DNA of 64,000 nt, from positions 6,270,702 through 6,334,701 of the forward strand of contig JAJHZJ010000496.1 in NCBI GenBank assembly GCA_023548195.1, given 5' to 3'. Below the pieces are notes generated by a model. That model worked only from the letters and a program-made list of their open reading frames with translations. It had not been told where the DNA came from and ran no database searches. This stretch comes from Bettongia penicillata ogilbyi (Eukaryota; Chordata; Mammalia; Diprotodontia; Potoroidae). Positions within the stretch are counted from its first letter, which is position 1. Each line of letters opens with the position of its first letter. The position numbers and the translations under genes are program-made. Below, one piece after another: positions 45,316-56,379 of this stretch.

Positions 45316-45576
45316 ACCTTCAGAATCCATATTTGCCAAGCCAGTATTTTTGCAGATTTTTTTTAACTGAAACTTATATTTCTAGACATCTTTTATTTGT
45401 TTTGTTTGAGTGGGGAAGGAGGTCCTGCTGACTTATTAAAAAAGCTCCTCTCAGTATGTAAACCCCCTTGATTTAGGAATGGAAGGTTAAGTGACTTTCC
45501 TATGTCCATAAAACCTGTGTCATTTTAGGTTTTGTTGTTGCAGATGGCAGTGGATAAACAGTATTGGACTGGAAAG

Positions 45577-45830
45577 TTGGGCAGTTAGGTGGTGCCATAA
45601 TGCATAGAGTTACATCTTCCTGAGTTCAAATCTGGCCTCAGACACTTAAACTGTATGACCCTGGTCAAGTCACTTAACTACCTTATCTGTAAAATGGGGA
45701 ATAATAATAGCATCTACCCTCAAGGTTCTTGTTAGGATCAAATGAAATAACCAATATGAAGCACTTTGCAAACCTTAAAGAGCTCTGTAAATGCTAGCAT
45801 TATTGTAATTGTTCTTATTGTAGGAGTCAA
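45577..45830 (+). mobile_element. Marsupial SINE, near full length
   Basis: 'ggcagttaggtggtgccata', 'agttcaaatctggcctcaga', 'ctggtcaagtcacttaacta', 'atgaagcactttgcaaacct' and 'gtaaatgctagcattattgt'. Confidence 0.88.
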
Positions 45831-46029
45831 ACCCTTCATCTGCTAGACATCCTTTAACATGAAAAAAATAAATTTAAGCAAAAAACAGAACTTTATTTTG
45901 CTTTAGAAATTAGAAAAGAAACAATTTTAAAGAATGCCTAGATTCGATATTGTGTGATCCAGAAATGCTTAGCACAGAGTTGTACATGTCATAAAGTTCT
46001 CTAACATTTATTTATTCTATGGAACGATT

Positions 46030-46090
46030 AAATGCATAGAGAAAGCATTTATTAAGTGCTTACTATGTGCAAAGGCATTGAGGGTACCTG
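46030..46090 (-). mobile_element. L2 3' end, short
   Basis: 'aaagcatttattaagtgctt' and 'actatgtgcaaaggcattga'. Confidence 0.65.
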
Positions 46091-46214
46091 ATGGGTCACA
46101 GACCTGTTGGTGAGTTAAGCGGATATCTCCCCTTCTGCCCCTCAAGCATGTGAAAACTTCCTCCGGTGGAATGGGAGGATGAGAATACTTTGTTTCAGTT
46201 GCCATGAAGGCAGC

Positions 46215-46465
46215 TGAAGTAGGCATTGTGGAGAGCTTAGAATTTGGCTAGACTTCAAAGTCATCAAGATTATCTATGACACCCCAGGCCACTGCCAGTC
46301 ATCTCAACTTTCGTCTTGCCATTGGACTTGGATGACTCTGGAAGAGAGAGTGAAGCCAAAAGTTTGTGCAGCTCTGCCTCACTTAAATCCAATTCATGCA
46401 CAAATCAACACTTCACTCTTTGATGTCATCTGATCTCTTTGAAAAACAAAGGACAGATCACAGCA
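46215..46465 (+). mobile_element. Marsupial repeat of uncertain class (possibly RTE-type 3' end)
   Basis: 'ttgccattggacttggatga', 'tctggaagagagagtgaagc', 'tcacttaaatccaattcatg', 'tttgatgtcatctgatctct' and 'gaaaaacaaaggacag' form a set I associate with a repeat family common in marsupials. Assigning it to RTE rather than a SINE or LTR is a guess. Confidence 0.45.
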
Positions 46466-46639
46466 GCTATGTACAAAGCACTAGGTTATAACCCTGGGAG
46501 TAGAAAATGCAAACCAATAAACTCTCTGCATTAGGGGATGTTCCTGGGTATAATGTACATACTTTTCATCCTGTATGTTTTTCTGTTTCCTTGATAGATA
46601 CTTTTGATGCTCAATTTCTGAGTAACTATTTTTATCAGG

Positions 46640-46862
46640 CAGATTTAGGCTCAATGTAAGTCTTAATAATTAGAGGCATTCAGAAATAGAAGGGGCTTCC
46701 TCAGGAGGTAGTGAGTTCTCTTTCTCTTATGGTCTTCAAGAAATGACTTTATTCAAAGGGTCCTGTAGAGAATTCTTGTCTGCATGAAAGTGGCCCTAGC
46801 TAGCTGGCCACTGAGGCTCCATCCAGCTCTCTCCAAAGCTCTGTGATTCTGTGATGCTGTTT
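46640..46862 (+). mobile_element. L3/CR1-type LINE 3' end
   Basis: 'ggggcttcctcaggaggtag', 'tgagttctctttctcttatg' and 'tctgtgattctgtgatgct', the last being the CR1-like short terminal repeat. Confidence 0.72.
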
Positions 46863-46864
46863 GA

Positions 46865-47135
46865 TGGAAGAGTACTTGTAGAACAGTGATACTTTGAAAA
46901 GTGAATCAAGGACTTCTAGGGATCCTCTATCAACTCCTCTCTCTCTCAGGCAGACATAACAGATGGTCCCTGAGTTAGCTAGGTATAAGAGAATGGGATA
47001 AATCCCCTTTTGGAAATCACAATGCTTTTAATGACCCTAAGTGGCTATCCAACAAAGGCTTGCTTTTTAGAAGATCTGTAGACTACTACTGGTGCTTTAT
47101 GAATGACAACTGGAGTCTAGGACAATCTCTGAGCA
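46865..47135. other. Unexplained stretch
   Basis: No repeat or exon recognised. Confidence 0.35.
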
Positions 47136-47139
47136 AGGA

Positions 47140-47205
47140 ATATTAAAGGTAAATACTTAACACAGTGCCTGGTGCATAGTAGGCTTTTAATGCTTATTAA
47201 CTAAG
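47140..47205 (+). mobile_element. L2 3' terminus
   Basis: 'acacagtgcctggtgcatag' and 'taggcttttaatgcttatta'. Confidence 0.75.
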
Positions 47206-47307
47206 ATAACTTCAAGGATAATGGAAAAGCACATGGAGTAGGCGACAATACCTGCCAAATGAGAAAATATGCAGGGCCAGTAGTATAAAGAAAGCCATCA
47301 GAAATAT

Positions 47308-47525
47308 GACAGACAGACAGACAGACAGAGACACAGAGAGACAGAGGCAGAGACAGAGACTTACAGAGAAAGAAACAGAGAGAGGGAGAAAGAGACAGAT
47401 ACAGAGAGAGAGAGACAAAAAGACAGAGATGGAGACAGAGAGACAGAAATAGAGAGAGGGAGACAGAGACAGAAAGACATAGAGATGGAGACAGAGACAT
47501 ACAGACACAGAGATAGATAGACAGA
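47308..47525. repeat. (GACA)/(GAGA) simple repeat
   Basis: Starts as perfect GACA and decays into GAGACAGAGA-like units. On the minus strand it gives open frames of 169 and 126 codons of Ser/Leu/Cys/Val repeats, artefacts of the array. Confidence 0.95.
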
Positions 47526-47749
47526 TGGACATATTGACTAGAGAAACCATAGTGATGCCAAAGGACAAGCAATGGAAGTTCCTGTGTTCCACTGGTATCT
47601 ACACAATGAAAAGGAATGGACTCTCTCCATTGTCTGTAGGAAACTATGAAGAGGTGCACAGGATGGACAAGCATGGATGAATAGTCTTCATCACTAGGAA
47701 AAATAACCACTTCAATGAGATCGTAGATGCATTGGCATACTTTGAGTTA

Positions 47750-48060
47750 TCAAAGACAGACAGAATTACAAAATTTGAAAACTAGAAGGAATCTCAGAGA
47801 CCATCTAAGTCCAACTTGGACACCAAACAAATCCTTGCTATTATATAGCCAACAGGTAGTCATTCAGCTTCTGCATAAACAATTCCAAGAAAGAAGAGCT
47901 AATCCCCTCTAGAGTCAGCTCATTCTACATTGGTATAGCTCTAAATATTAGGAAGTTTTGTTGTTTTTTTTGTTTTGTTTTGTTTTTTGTTTTTTCCTGG
48001 AATCTTATTATAGAAAACATTGAGTCCCAAAGAGGCCACCATTAATATTTATACCTATAA
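47750..48060 (-). mobile_element. L3/CR1-type LINE fragment
   Basis: 'aactagaaggaatctcagag', 'accatctaagtccaacttgg', 'agtcagctcattctacattg' and 'gatagctc'-like 'tatagctctaaatattagga' follow the L3 antisense order. A T/TTTTG tract lies at 47958-47996. Diverged L3 may reach 48300. Confidence 0.68.
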
Positions 48061-48309
48061 TTTTACTCCAGATGTTAGGAAATGATTAAATTTGCTCTTT
48101 TAGGAAATTCTCCTCCCCTCCCCCCAAAACCCCGCCAAGCAAGTGACTTAATTGCATCTAACATTCTCTTGAGACATGCCCACAGTGTTCTCTTATAAGT
48201 ATTCTTCTAATTCTACCCACCATTAACTACATTGGAAAGTGTCCTCTCTCCTTTTTCTCATTTAGACACTTGTAAGAATGTGTCTCAGGGGAAACCATTT
48301 GGCTTGGTA

Positions 48310-48940
48310 AAACTATAACCTAATTCATCAGACTTTACCCTTTTGAGATTGGTACCACAAACCAATTAAAAAAGCGTGGTTTCAGGCTTCAACTCTTTAA
48401 TTCTACTTTAATTAGAAACCTCCACACTTTTATTTACATACTTCTCATTCACCTTTCTTTGACATTGGAGATCAAGTTTTCCGTGGGCCACCATGAATGT
48501 ATCAGCCTTTCATCAGTGATATTGGAAAATTTTACGTGTAAAGACATAATTAAGTGTTCAAAGTGTACCTTTCTGAACCTGGAAGAACATGGATAAAGCA
48601 ATTTGGGGCTTCTCATACATTGATGATACCGCTGTAAATCTTGTAGAATTTTAATCAGAGATTTATGTGAAGTCAAACAATGAGCATAAAGTTCCCTGCA
48701 AATGTCCTGAATTTGTGAGTAACAAGAGAAGCACCATGTTGTGTTACTGTTGGCTCTTAAAGCAGAGAGGGCTTCATTTTTTAATAACAAATTATCACTT
48801 CTTAGAGAAAGCTGATTGAAAGGTTTGGCCCCTGGGACTTAGGGAGATGTAGCACAGATATTTGAATCAAGGTCAGTGGACTTGCCTCCAGAGTGGTTTC
48901 AGAGCTTTTCTGAGGGTAAAATGATTTCCTGAGTTACAAA
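48310..48940. other. Repeat-poor stretch with a 113-codon minus open frame
   Basis: The minus-strand frame 48449-48790 has no recognisable domain and no splice context. Treat as non-coding unless conservation shows otherwise. Confidence 0.4.
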
Positions 48941-48944
48941 TTGT

Positions 48945-49110
48945 TTATCACTTAGCACAATGTCTGGCACATAGTAGGTAGTTATAATTCAGAATATTTA
49001 ATTGAGCTACTAATATGTGTCAGGCACTGTGCTAAGTACCTGGGATGCAAATAAGAAAAAGACAGTCCTTACCCTCAAGCAGTTTATATTCTAAAGGAGA
49101 AAGATAAAAC
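48945..49110. mobile_element. L2 termini, head to head (+ then -)
   Basis: 48945-48990 (+): 'tcacttagcacaatgtctgg' and 'cacatagtaggtagtt'. 48995-49110 (-): 'tcaggcactgtgctaagtac', 'gacagtccttaccctcaagc' and 'agtttatattctaaagg'. Confidence 0.7.
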
Positions 49111-49114
49111 CCCC

Positions 49115-49865
49115 CAAAGGAAGCTGGCAAGAGGTAAAGCACTAGAGGCTACCTGATACTGGGACTGAAACCAAACAGAGCTGTAGATAGAGGGTGGAGT
49201 TAGCTGAAAGCCCAGTATCTGCTTTCTATAGAGGAAGGCTTTGGGAGGAATGTAATACTCTGCCCTCCAGCCCTCCATTTAGGTAATACGTTTTTTGGCT
49301 AATTGCACTACTCCATCACTTAGTACCACCCCCTTATACTGTAGACTGATGCTGAACTTGGAACCCATAGTGATGGTGAATGATAATTAATAGTCAGTGA
49401 GACATCACAAGGAAAGGGTCATTCATTTTCAGGTTTGTCATTATGTAGTTGGACTGAAAGTTTCTACCTATGAGTCTGGAGGAAAGGCTAAACGTCTCTG
49501 ACTAGGGTTTTTCTGACAATTTTTTTTTGCTCTCTACCTCTTTATCTCTTTACTGTTAGCTCTCCTGAAGTATAGGCTATCATGGAGAGGACAGTGAATT
49601 TCCTTGGTACCCTACAGAACATAGGCATAAGAGTCATAACTAGGGTGAGACAGAGGAACTTTGGTCCAGAGCAACAAAATTAAAAGTCATCTTAAAAATC
49701 TGCATCATTTTATAATTTGCTATATTTTTATTTGACAGCCTGATGGAAACAAGTAGGCTTAGGGTTTAAGCAACAATAGGGATGAGTTCTAGACCTGTGG
49801 TATCCTTGGCATGGGGAATGCCTGTGTGAGCTAACAACCTCTACCAAGGAAGGTCATAACTTCTC
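49115..49865. other. Mostly unexplained; possible further L2 antisense to 49280
   Basis: 'gaggaaggctttgggagg' near 49231 could be inner L2 sequence on the minus strand. The rest is unrecognised. Confidence 0.3.
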
Positions 49866-49869
49866 TCCA

Positions 49870-50025
49870 ATGTAGAGAGCTCGAGTAGTGGCTGGTGAGA
49901 TGATTTGTCCAAAGTCACACCAGCCTTATCTGGGTCTGATAGATTATCCTGTCTGAGACTTGAACCTGTAATTTCCTAACTTCAAGGCTAGCAGTTTATT
50001 CAATATGCCAGGCTGCCTCAAAGTA
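49870..50025 (-). mobile_element. Marsupial/MIR SINE, diverged
   Basis: 'ttgtccaaagtcacaccagc', 'ctgagacttgaacctgtaat' and 'ttattcaatatgccaggctg'. 50026-50280 holds nothing recognisable. Confidence 0.6.
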
Positions 50026-50284
50026 GGCAGTCAGATAATTCATAAAATTAGCAAGTCCAGCCCACTTGTTCCATTTTTTTTTCCTTCTTCCCATTCACTG
50101 ACCTGACCACCAGTGGCTATATAGTGTTCTGGAATCTGTCACTCTCGTAGCAAACTGGGGGCCTGGGAGCCCGCGCCCCGAGAGACTGGTGTCAGTGTTT
50201 TCCCCCCAAATACTCAAATGATGATTGTCCTAAATGTCTCACCACGAGTATCATCAGTATCCCAAGATCTTTGGACAACAGCAT

Positions 50285-50440
50285 CTACAATAACTAACAT
50301 TTATGTAATGCTTTAAGTTTACGAAGCACTTTACACCTGTTCTCTCGTACGGACCTCACAACAATCCAAGAGGGAGATGCTATTATCATCCCTACTTTTA
50401 GATAAGGAAACTGAGGCAGTGACAAGCTAAATAGCTCAGC
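50285..50440 (-). mobile_element. Marsupial/MIR SINE, 3' part
   Basis: 'actaacatttatgtaatgct', 'gaagcactttacacctgttc' and 'gataaggaaactgaggcagt', ending at a TG/TA tract. Confidence 0.75.
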
Positions 50441-50555
50441 CCATTATGTGTGTGTATGTACATTGTGTATATACACACATATAAAGTTACAGTAACTATA
50501 CTATGTGTGTGTACATACACATACATACATATATGCATATACAGATAAACATACA
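50441..50555. repeat. TG/TA/CA microsatellite tract
   Basis: Alternating GT, TATA and CATA units with the palindromic core 'tgtgtatatacacaca'. Confidence 0.9.
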
Positions 50556-50760
50556 TACAGTCTTTGATTCTCACGACAGCCCAGGGAGATGGGTTCCGTT
50601 CTTTTTCCCATTTTAGAGATGCAGAAAGCGAGGTTGGGACGTTGAGTGATTTTGCCGTCTAGTCGTAGTCATCGTCTTTGTGCGTATCTGAGACAGAATT
50701 TGATTTGCTCTCCTCATCCTGATTCCAGCCCGAACCATCTATAATCCATTAAGACACACC
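50556..50760 (-). mobile_element. Marsupial/MIR SINE
   Basis: 'gattctcacgacagcccagg', 'ttttagagatgcagaaagcg' and 'tcctgattccagcccgaacc'. It lies head to head with the next SINE. Confidence 0.7.
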
Positions 50761-50761
50761 T

Positions 50762-51005
50762 TGGCAGAGTGGCAGGGTTCTTAGGAATGCTGGAACTGGA
50801 GTGAAGAAGACGAGTTTAAATCCCTCCTTCGATAGCTTCTAGATGCGTGACTCTGGGCAAGTGAGTTAACCTCTCCCAGCCTCAGTTTCCTCATCTGTCA
50901 AGTAGTAATAATAGCACCTTAAGGATTTTTGTGAGGGTCAGAAGATATAATCTTTGTATGGCACTTTGAAAATCTTTGAAGTACTTTAATTGATCATTAT
51001 TAATT
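50762..51005 (+). mobile_element. Marsupial/MIR SINE
   Basis: 'ctggaactggagtgaagaag', 'gactctgggcaagtgagtta', 'agcctcagtttcctcatctg' and 'tttttgtgagggtcagaaga'. Confidence 0.82.
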
Positions 51006-51014
51006 AATAAAATT

Positions 51015-51165
51015 ATTATTAAAATTTTTTATTAAATACATACTAGGTTTCAAGCACTGTCCTTTGTACTAGGGATACAAAGCCCCCCCCAAACAAAACA
51101 ATACAAGTGAAAGACCAAACTAGTCTCTGTCTTGAAGGCATTTACAGCCTAGCTGTGGTGACATG
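51015..51165 (-). mobile_element. L2 3' end
   Basis: 'catactaggtttcaagcact', 'gtactagggatacaaagccc' and 'tctgtcttgaaggcatttac'. Confidence 0.72.
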
Positions 51166-51260
51166 TATATATACATACATATATATGTACACATAGGTAT
51201 GTATATGTTGAAAGAAGAAAGGAAGGAAGGAAAGAGGGAGGAAGCGAGGCAAGTAAGGAA
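51166..51260. repeat. TA/CA tract and (GGAA)n-like purine tract
   Basis: ATACATAC-type units to about 51205, then GGAAGGAAGGAAAGAGG-type DNA. Confidence 0.85.
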
Positions 51261-51264
51261 GACA

Positions 51265-51345
51265 GAAAATAATCAGTTATTACATGAGTACTATATGCCA
51301 GGTACTGTGCTGAGCACTTTACAAACATGATCTCAGGAACAGTTT
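51265..51345 (-). mobile_element. L2 3' end, short
   Basis: 'tactatatgccaggtactgt' and 'gctgagcactttacaaacat'; could also be a MIR 3' end. Confidence 0.55.
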
Positions 51346-51359
51346 ACTCGGTATATAGC

Positions 51360-53025
51360 ATATGCTATTCTAACATATTGTATTATCCAGCAGCTCTGTT
51401 AGTGTTCTATTAGAATATAATGCATACTATATGGCAATATACTGTTAGGATACTTTTAGAATTTATGCTAAGATTAGCTGTTGCAGGAGCATTAACTAGC
51501 TTCAGTACCCCAGGCATCTGGGGGTCTCCCAGGTGTATTCTCCCTACCCTAATTCAGCCTACACATTTCTATACCTTTATTAGACAGCCTTTGAGAGCTG
51601 TTCTGGCTCATTCTTCTCTCACCTCGCAGGCTCACTCTCATTCTTGAATGAGTGTCTCCCAATTTAGTCATTTTGGTCATCAGGTGATATATATGTACTA
51701 CTAATGTATACTGCAGCCACCTTGGATGCTATTTCTACTTAGATAGTGATGGAGACATCAAGAGCCTTGGGAAGAGCAAGGTCTCCCAGGCCACTGGACC
51801 TACTGCCAGCCTAGACTTCTAAACCATCATTGAGGGGAATAATCATTGCGAAGAAGGGTCTCACCTTCCCCATCAACACCAGCAAAAACTGGTGACCAAC
51901 TGTAATCCATAGAGAGCTAGACACAAGATCCCTTGAAGGAGCCCCAACCAGTCCTTCCAACCCAGCTTGCACGTTCATCCACCTTCATTGAAGGGAGCCC
52001 CTGTGGAGAATGGACTGGCTATTTCCCAACCAACCACCCCTCACAGTGCAAGCTAACGCATCAGGGCACCTTGAAGGGAAGCTAAAAAGCAAGACGTGCA
52101 GGAAAATTCAGTCATTTCTACCACCCTGCCCACCATCTCCCCTCGGATCCTACTGGAGACAGCCCAGGGCCTTGAAACCAAAGGCTTGGAAATAGCAGTG
52201 CTTTCCACCCACTGTCCTTAGTCTGAGAATCGCTATCTATGGAGATGCCTCTTGGCAGCTTCAGAAGCTCCAGCCAAAGCTAACGAAGACCCAGAAATGA
52301 AAGTTCTTGCCATCAAAAATCCTTAGTCGTTGGTGAGAAGATTCTACATCTGAAATTGGTATCATTGTATTAATGGAAATGACTTCTTAAAAAGGTATCA
52401 CCTCCTGATTTGTCACTTCACTCTAAGGATCATGGGATATTTTCATTTGGTCTATAGCTGAACCCTTCTATTTATGTTATCTTCTCTGGTAAAATAAGAG
52501 ATCCTTAGGAATGGGGGCTGTCTCACTTTTTCATTAGTATTCCCAATGCTTTTCATGGGTAGCTGCTTCATTTATCCATCAATGAGTATGTGCTCAAATC
52601 TCCAATGGCACCAATGAGACCTTACATTTGTAATTCACTTCATTGTGCTAAAGTGTTTGGTGCACATTATCATATTTGGTTGAATATTTCCCTTGTTTCA
52701 ATTTTCCCTGGAAATTAACTTTAAAAGTGGTAGAACACCCAGAATCATCAGCTAGAGGATGCCCACGCTTAGTCTAGACCTCCTAATTCTCCCAGATTCA
52801 GTTCTTGGCATGCTCCATGTGGAGATACCATCTTAACAAGCTGATGCCGTTTGTCCATTTGCCAGTCTTCCATTAAATACATATTCATTTAACAACTTAG
52901 CACCACCATTGCCCTAATGCCAGCATTCCCCTCTGAATTTCCTCCTGCTTTATTTCTTTATTTTGGCTCATGTGTTTGTCCCAGTTTGGAAATTCAGCAG
53001 GATGCAAATCAACAATTCATTTGTA
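51360..53025. other. Long stretch without recognised repeats; GC-richer block at 51720-52320
   Basis: 51720-52320 is richer in G+C than its surroundings, with short open segments spread over different frames (for example 52010-52195). It could be a decayed processed copy of some transcript, but no protein family is recognisable. The rest shows nothing. Confidence 0.3.
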
Positions 53026-53029
53026 ATTT

Positions 53030-53150
53030 TGAATCATAGAGGTCTAAGGCATTGATCAGCTCCCTCTCTCCCAAACAACACAGATATATCTGAGGCAGGA
53101 TTTGAATCTATATTTTCCTGATTCCAAGAGCAGCTTTTGATCCACTCTGC
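53030..53150 (-). mobile_element. MIR-like SINE, partial
   Basis: 'tatctgaggcaggatttgaa', 'tttcctgattccaagagcag' and 'ttgatccactctgccat', running straight into a CA repeat. Confidence 0.65.
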
Positions 53151-53211
<61 letters not shown>

Positions 53212-53300
53212 GTATATGTGTGTGTGTCACAGATGTGTCTATATATGAATATATGTGGGTCTATATGTGTATATATACACATAATATGTATACATAGATT
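53151..53300. repeat. (CA)n microsatellite followed by TG/TA units
   Basis: About 28 CA units (to 53208), then TATG and TGTG units. Both strands show His/Tyr/Val/Ile-rich open frames that are artefacts. Confidence 0.95.
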
Positions 53301-53639
53301 GTATGTATATCCTCCAAATGGGCCTGCATATGTGTATTGTACAGCATACATGCAAGCATGCATACATGTGAATCAACTTGTATTAGATAGGTTAGCTGGA
53401 TTCAAGTTCTATCTCTGATGCTGTCTGATTCTATGATGGTGGGTGAGGACAGGACAATTGCAAATCTGTAACACTAAGGGAGCTCCTGCAGTGGAAGCCC
53501 CCTCCACCATTGACATCACCTATTTACATCTTTCACAAAGTGAATAAATTCATAATTCGATCCCATGTGATGATGGAACACTCAGCTGCATGAACCTTCT
53601 TCACACACTTTCCTGACCTGCAGACAATGTCCATCTTTA

Positions 53640-53925
53640 AAAATTTTTTTTGATATCTTTTGTTTTTACAGCATCTAAATTTCCCTGTGACCCAACCCCA
53701 CCCCTGTCCCATATTACAATTTTTAAAAGAGAAAAATCAGCAGTATCAATGGGCATATTTTAAAAAACTGACTGTATATGATATTCCATGTCTGTTGATC
53801 TCTCACCTCTGCATGGAAGCAGGGAATAGGATCCTTTCATACTATTCCTTGAGACCAAACTTGCTCTTTCTAATTCCTGCAGGGTTACTTTCAGTATTCT
53901 GCTACAGAATTATAATATGATATTT
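53640..53925 (+). mobile_element. L1 3' UTR fragment
   Basis: 'gacccaaccccacccctgtc' and the order of T-rich and AAAGAGAAAAATC-like pieces resemble 41875-42020. 53310-53639 before it has nothing recognised. Confidence 0.45.
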
Positions 53926-53929
53926 GGAT

Positions 53930-54660
53930 GCATTTAAGCCAGATGTCAAGACTGATTTTCCAGTGATTTTTTTTCCTCATTTTGCCCCACACACACATCC
54001 CGCAATTCTGAACTTTGCGATCTTCCAGAGGCTCCGGATCATCGATGACTTCTTGAGTACCCAGAGTCCATCAGAGAGGCACCAGGCTTCGAAGTCATTA
54101 GGTGTGCCTGAAATACATGATGGCATCCCCCAGAAAACAAGCTAAAAATATAACGATGCTAGCCATAAAGAATAAAGTGTGACATTGTTCCGAAACGCTG
54201 ATCGAAAATGTCAGAATCTGTGAGCCTATGAAGTGCTCATTTGTTTCTCTGTCCTTTTCCAGTTGCTAGATTTTAGGGTTAGATTGTGTTGTTTCTGAGG
54301 GATTTTCTTTTTGTGCTAATTGGCATCTCAGAGCTGACACTTCCATCAGAAAGATGGTGCTATTGGCGGCACAGAGAGAGGCATAGCAATTCACTGATGT
54401 ACGTGGGACAGCGCATGATGGGAATACATGAAAGGTGCTCTTTTGGGGCAGGATTCTTGTGATGAGGCAGGAGGATGATCTGTACATCGGCCCTTGGTGG
54501 GGATTCAGAAAACCTCAGGGGTAGGAATGGAGAGAGGTGCTGCAAGGGTGACTTAATCTGGGGAAGACTGCCACTGGGACTAATTGGTGGGAGGAAAAGG
54601 ATCATTACTATAATTATACAAATCATGACGAGAGACAGGAGACAGCTAGGGAACGCATTG
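53930..54660. other. Repeat-poor stretch with CpG-bearing block
   Basis: 53995-54220 carries several CpGs ('ttgcgatcttccagaggctc', 'ttccgaaacgctgatcgaaa'), unusual for this window. It could be conserved non-coding DNA or an undecayed single-copy remnant. No splice-supported exon. Confidence 0.35.
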
Positions 54661-54664
54661 TTTA

Positions 54665-54820
54665 ATCATAGCTAGGACTTAAATAGACTTTCAAAACACC
54701 TTACAAATGTTATCTCATGTTATCCGCATTACTCATTATATATATACGTGTGTGTATAAATGTACACACATGAGATAGACTTTGGGTTCAAACCTAAGTC
54801 TTCTGATTCCACATTTAGAA
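54665..54820 (-). mobile_element. Marsupial/MIR SINE with internal TA/TG tract
   Basis: 'ttcaaaacaccttacaaatg' and 'ttatctcatgttatccgcat', a microsatellite at 54736-54770, then 'gggttcaaacctaagtcttc'. Confidence 0.6.
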
Positions 54821-54821
54821 C

Positions 54822-55015
54822 TTTTGCATTGTATTTTGGAATCAGAAGAAATGGGTTCATATTCCACCTGTGAAAGTTACCTCCCATGTGACCCCGTAGA
54901 AGTCACTTCACTTCCCTGGGCTCCCACTTTCTCTTCTCTGCTCCAAAGGGAAGTGACTGGACTGGAAGCCTTTGAAGTCCCTGCCTTCTCTGACTCTACG
55001 ATGGTATGATCCTTT
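54822..55015 (+). mobile_element. MIR-like SINE
   Basis: 'aagaaatgggttcatattcc', 'ccatgtgaccccgtagaagt' and 'ctctgactctacgatggtat' (end). Confidence 0.68.
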
Positions 55016-55019
55016 GACC

Positions 55020-55490
55020 TTATGGGTTCACACAGTGTTCTGATATTCAGAAAAAAAAAATACTGTCTTCCCTAAAGTCAAAAAGAAAATGTTTGGATCC
55101 AGGCCTCCATTTGTGGAGTTCCTAGGGACAGAAGAGGTTGCCTGTTGCTGTGACCCGAGCAGTGATAATCAGAGATGGGGGACAGTGTGGACATGCAGGT
55201 AACAGCCAGGTAGAAACAGGCTGACTTCGGTTTCACATCAGGCAGAGCTAGCAGGAGATTCTGTCCTTACCAGATGCCAAAGCAGGGTCAGAGATTTGAA
55301 GTGCCCACTCTCCAGAGAACTCTCTTGAGAAGAGAGACCCCTTCAAAACTATTGACATCGAAGGCCGTAAGATCATTAAGAGTAATTGACCTACCCTTGA
55401 GCAATAGGCAGCAGCTTCCAGGATAAGGGTTAGAATAGATGGTTAGCTCTAGAAGTGCATTTAGGGTTAGAATCGATTCTATCAGCTCTA
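55020..55490. other. Unexplained stretch
   Basis: No repeat or exon recognised. 55430-55490 has two diverged copies of a 'tagggttagaat'-like motif. Confidence 0.35.
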
Positions 55491-55494
55491 GAAG

Positions 55495-55860
55495 AGAGGC
55501 AGTATGAGAGAAGTGGGAAAAACACTGAACTTAGAATCAGAAGATCTGGTTTCAAATGCTGCTGCTGATGTATCCTAGTACTTGACATCTGGGCATTTCA
55601 CCCCTCTTGAGGATACTAGTGCCTACATGCTGTTTTGTTTTTGTTTTTTTTTAAAGATATAAAAATTACCGACAGGTAACATAGTATAGGTTTGGATTTG
55701 GACTCAAGAAGGTCTGGATTCCAATACTGCTTTCGACGCTTAACTAGTGCAAGTCACTTAGTTTCCCTGGACCTCACTTTCCTCATCTGTAAAGGAGTGG
55801 TTGTGGGCTTGATGACTTCTCAGGTCCTTTGTAATGATAAATCTATGATCCTTTGATTAT
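55495..55860 (+). mobile_element. Two MIR-like SINEs in tandem
   Basis: First (55495-55625): 'acttagaatcagaagatctg' and 'tctgggcatttcacccctct'. Second (55670-55860): 'ggtctggattccaatactgc', 'agtgcaagtcacttagtttc', 'ctcatctgtaaaggagtggt' and 'aaatctatgatcctttgatt'. Confidence 0.68.
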
Positions 55861-55934
55861 TGAGTTACTTGTGCAGGCAGATAAATCAGTGCTGTAAGTC
55901 CTGGAGCTGGAGTCAAGATGAAAGTTGAAATCTA

Positions 55935-55992
55935 ACCAGTCATTCAGTCAATAAGCATTAATCAAGCATTTGCTGGAACTGTGCGTAGCAGG
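55935..55992 (-). mobile_element. L2 3' end, short
   Basis: 'cagtcaataagcattaatca' and 'agcatttgctggaactgtgc'. Confidence 0.5.
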
Positions 55993-55994
55993 AG

Positions 55995-56250
55995 AGAATG
56001 CAAATAGGGAAAAAGCCCAGAGAGGATCTGGGTTTGAGCCCCAACTCTGACACTTAATTACTTGGGTGATTCTGGATGAGTTACTTTGCCTCTCGATTTC
56101 CCCATTGTGAAAACGAAGGAAATGATGATCACCGTATGTTCTCCAAAGTCCCTTCTGGTTCTGAGTCCATACTCTGGCCATCATTTCTGATCTAACTAAG
56201 TTTCCTTAGGGGGTTGTACAAGTTAGATCCCTTCCAACTCTATATCCTAC
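55995..56250 (+). mobile_element. MIR-like SINE
   Basis: 'gatctgggtttgagccccaa', 'ttctggatgagttactttgc' and 'ctcgatttccccattgtgaa', with a second 'gatcccttccaactctatat' tail at 56227. Confidence 0.7.
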
Positions 56251-56379
56251 AAGTGTGCAACAGCAGTCATTAATTTCTGTGAGACAGCTGTCATTCAAAA
56301 ATTTATTGCTGGACCCATCTATCCCTTTACCTTTATTGATACATAAAAGTTGACAAGGCAGGAAAGTTGGCCATCCCAG

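Noticed and set aside
47201..47710. 169-codon open frame on the minus strand, rich in Ser/Leu/Cys
   Set aside because: It is the translation of the (GACA)/(GAGA) simple repeat; a parallel 126-codon frame has the same cause.
48449..48790. 113-codon minus-strand frame as a gene
   Set aside because: No domain, no splice signals, no codon pattern that stands out.
53924..54145. Possible exon with 'LNFAIFQRLRIIDDFL'
   Set aside because: No convincing acceptor or donor pair around the frame. Reported only as a CpG-bearing repeat-poor block.
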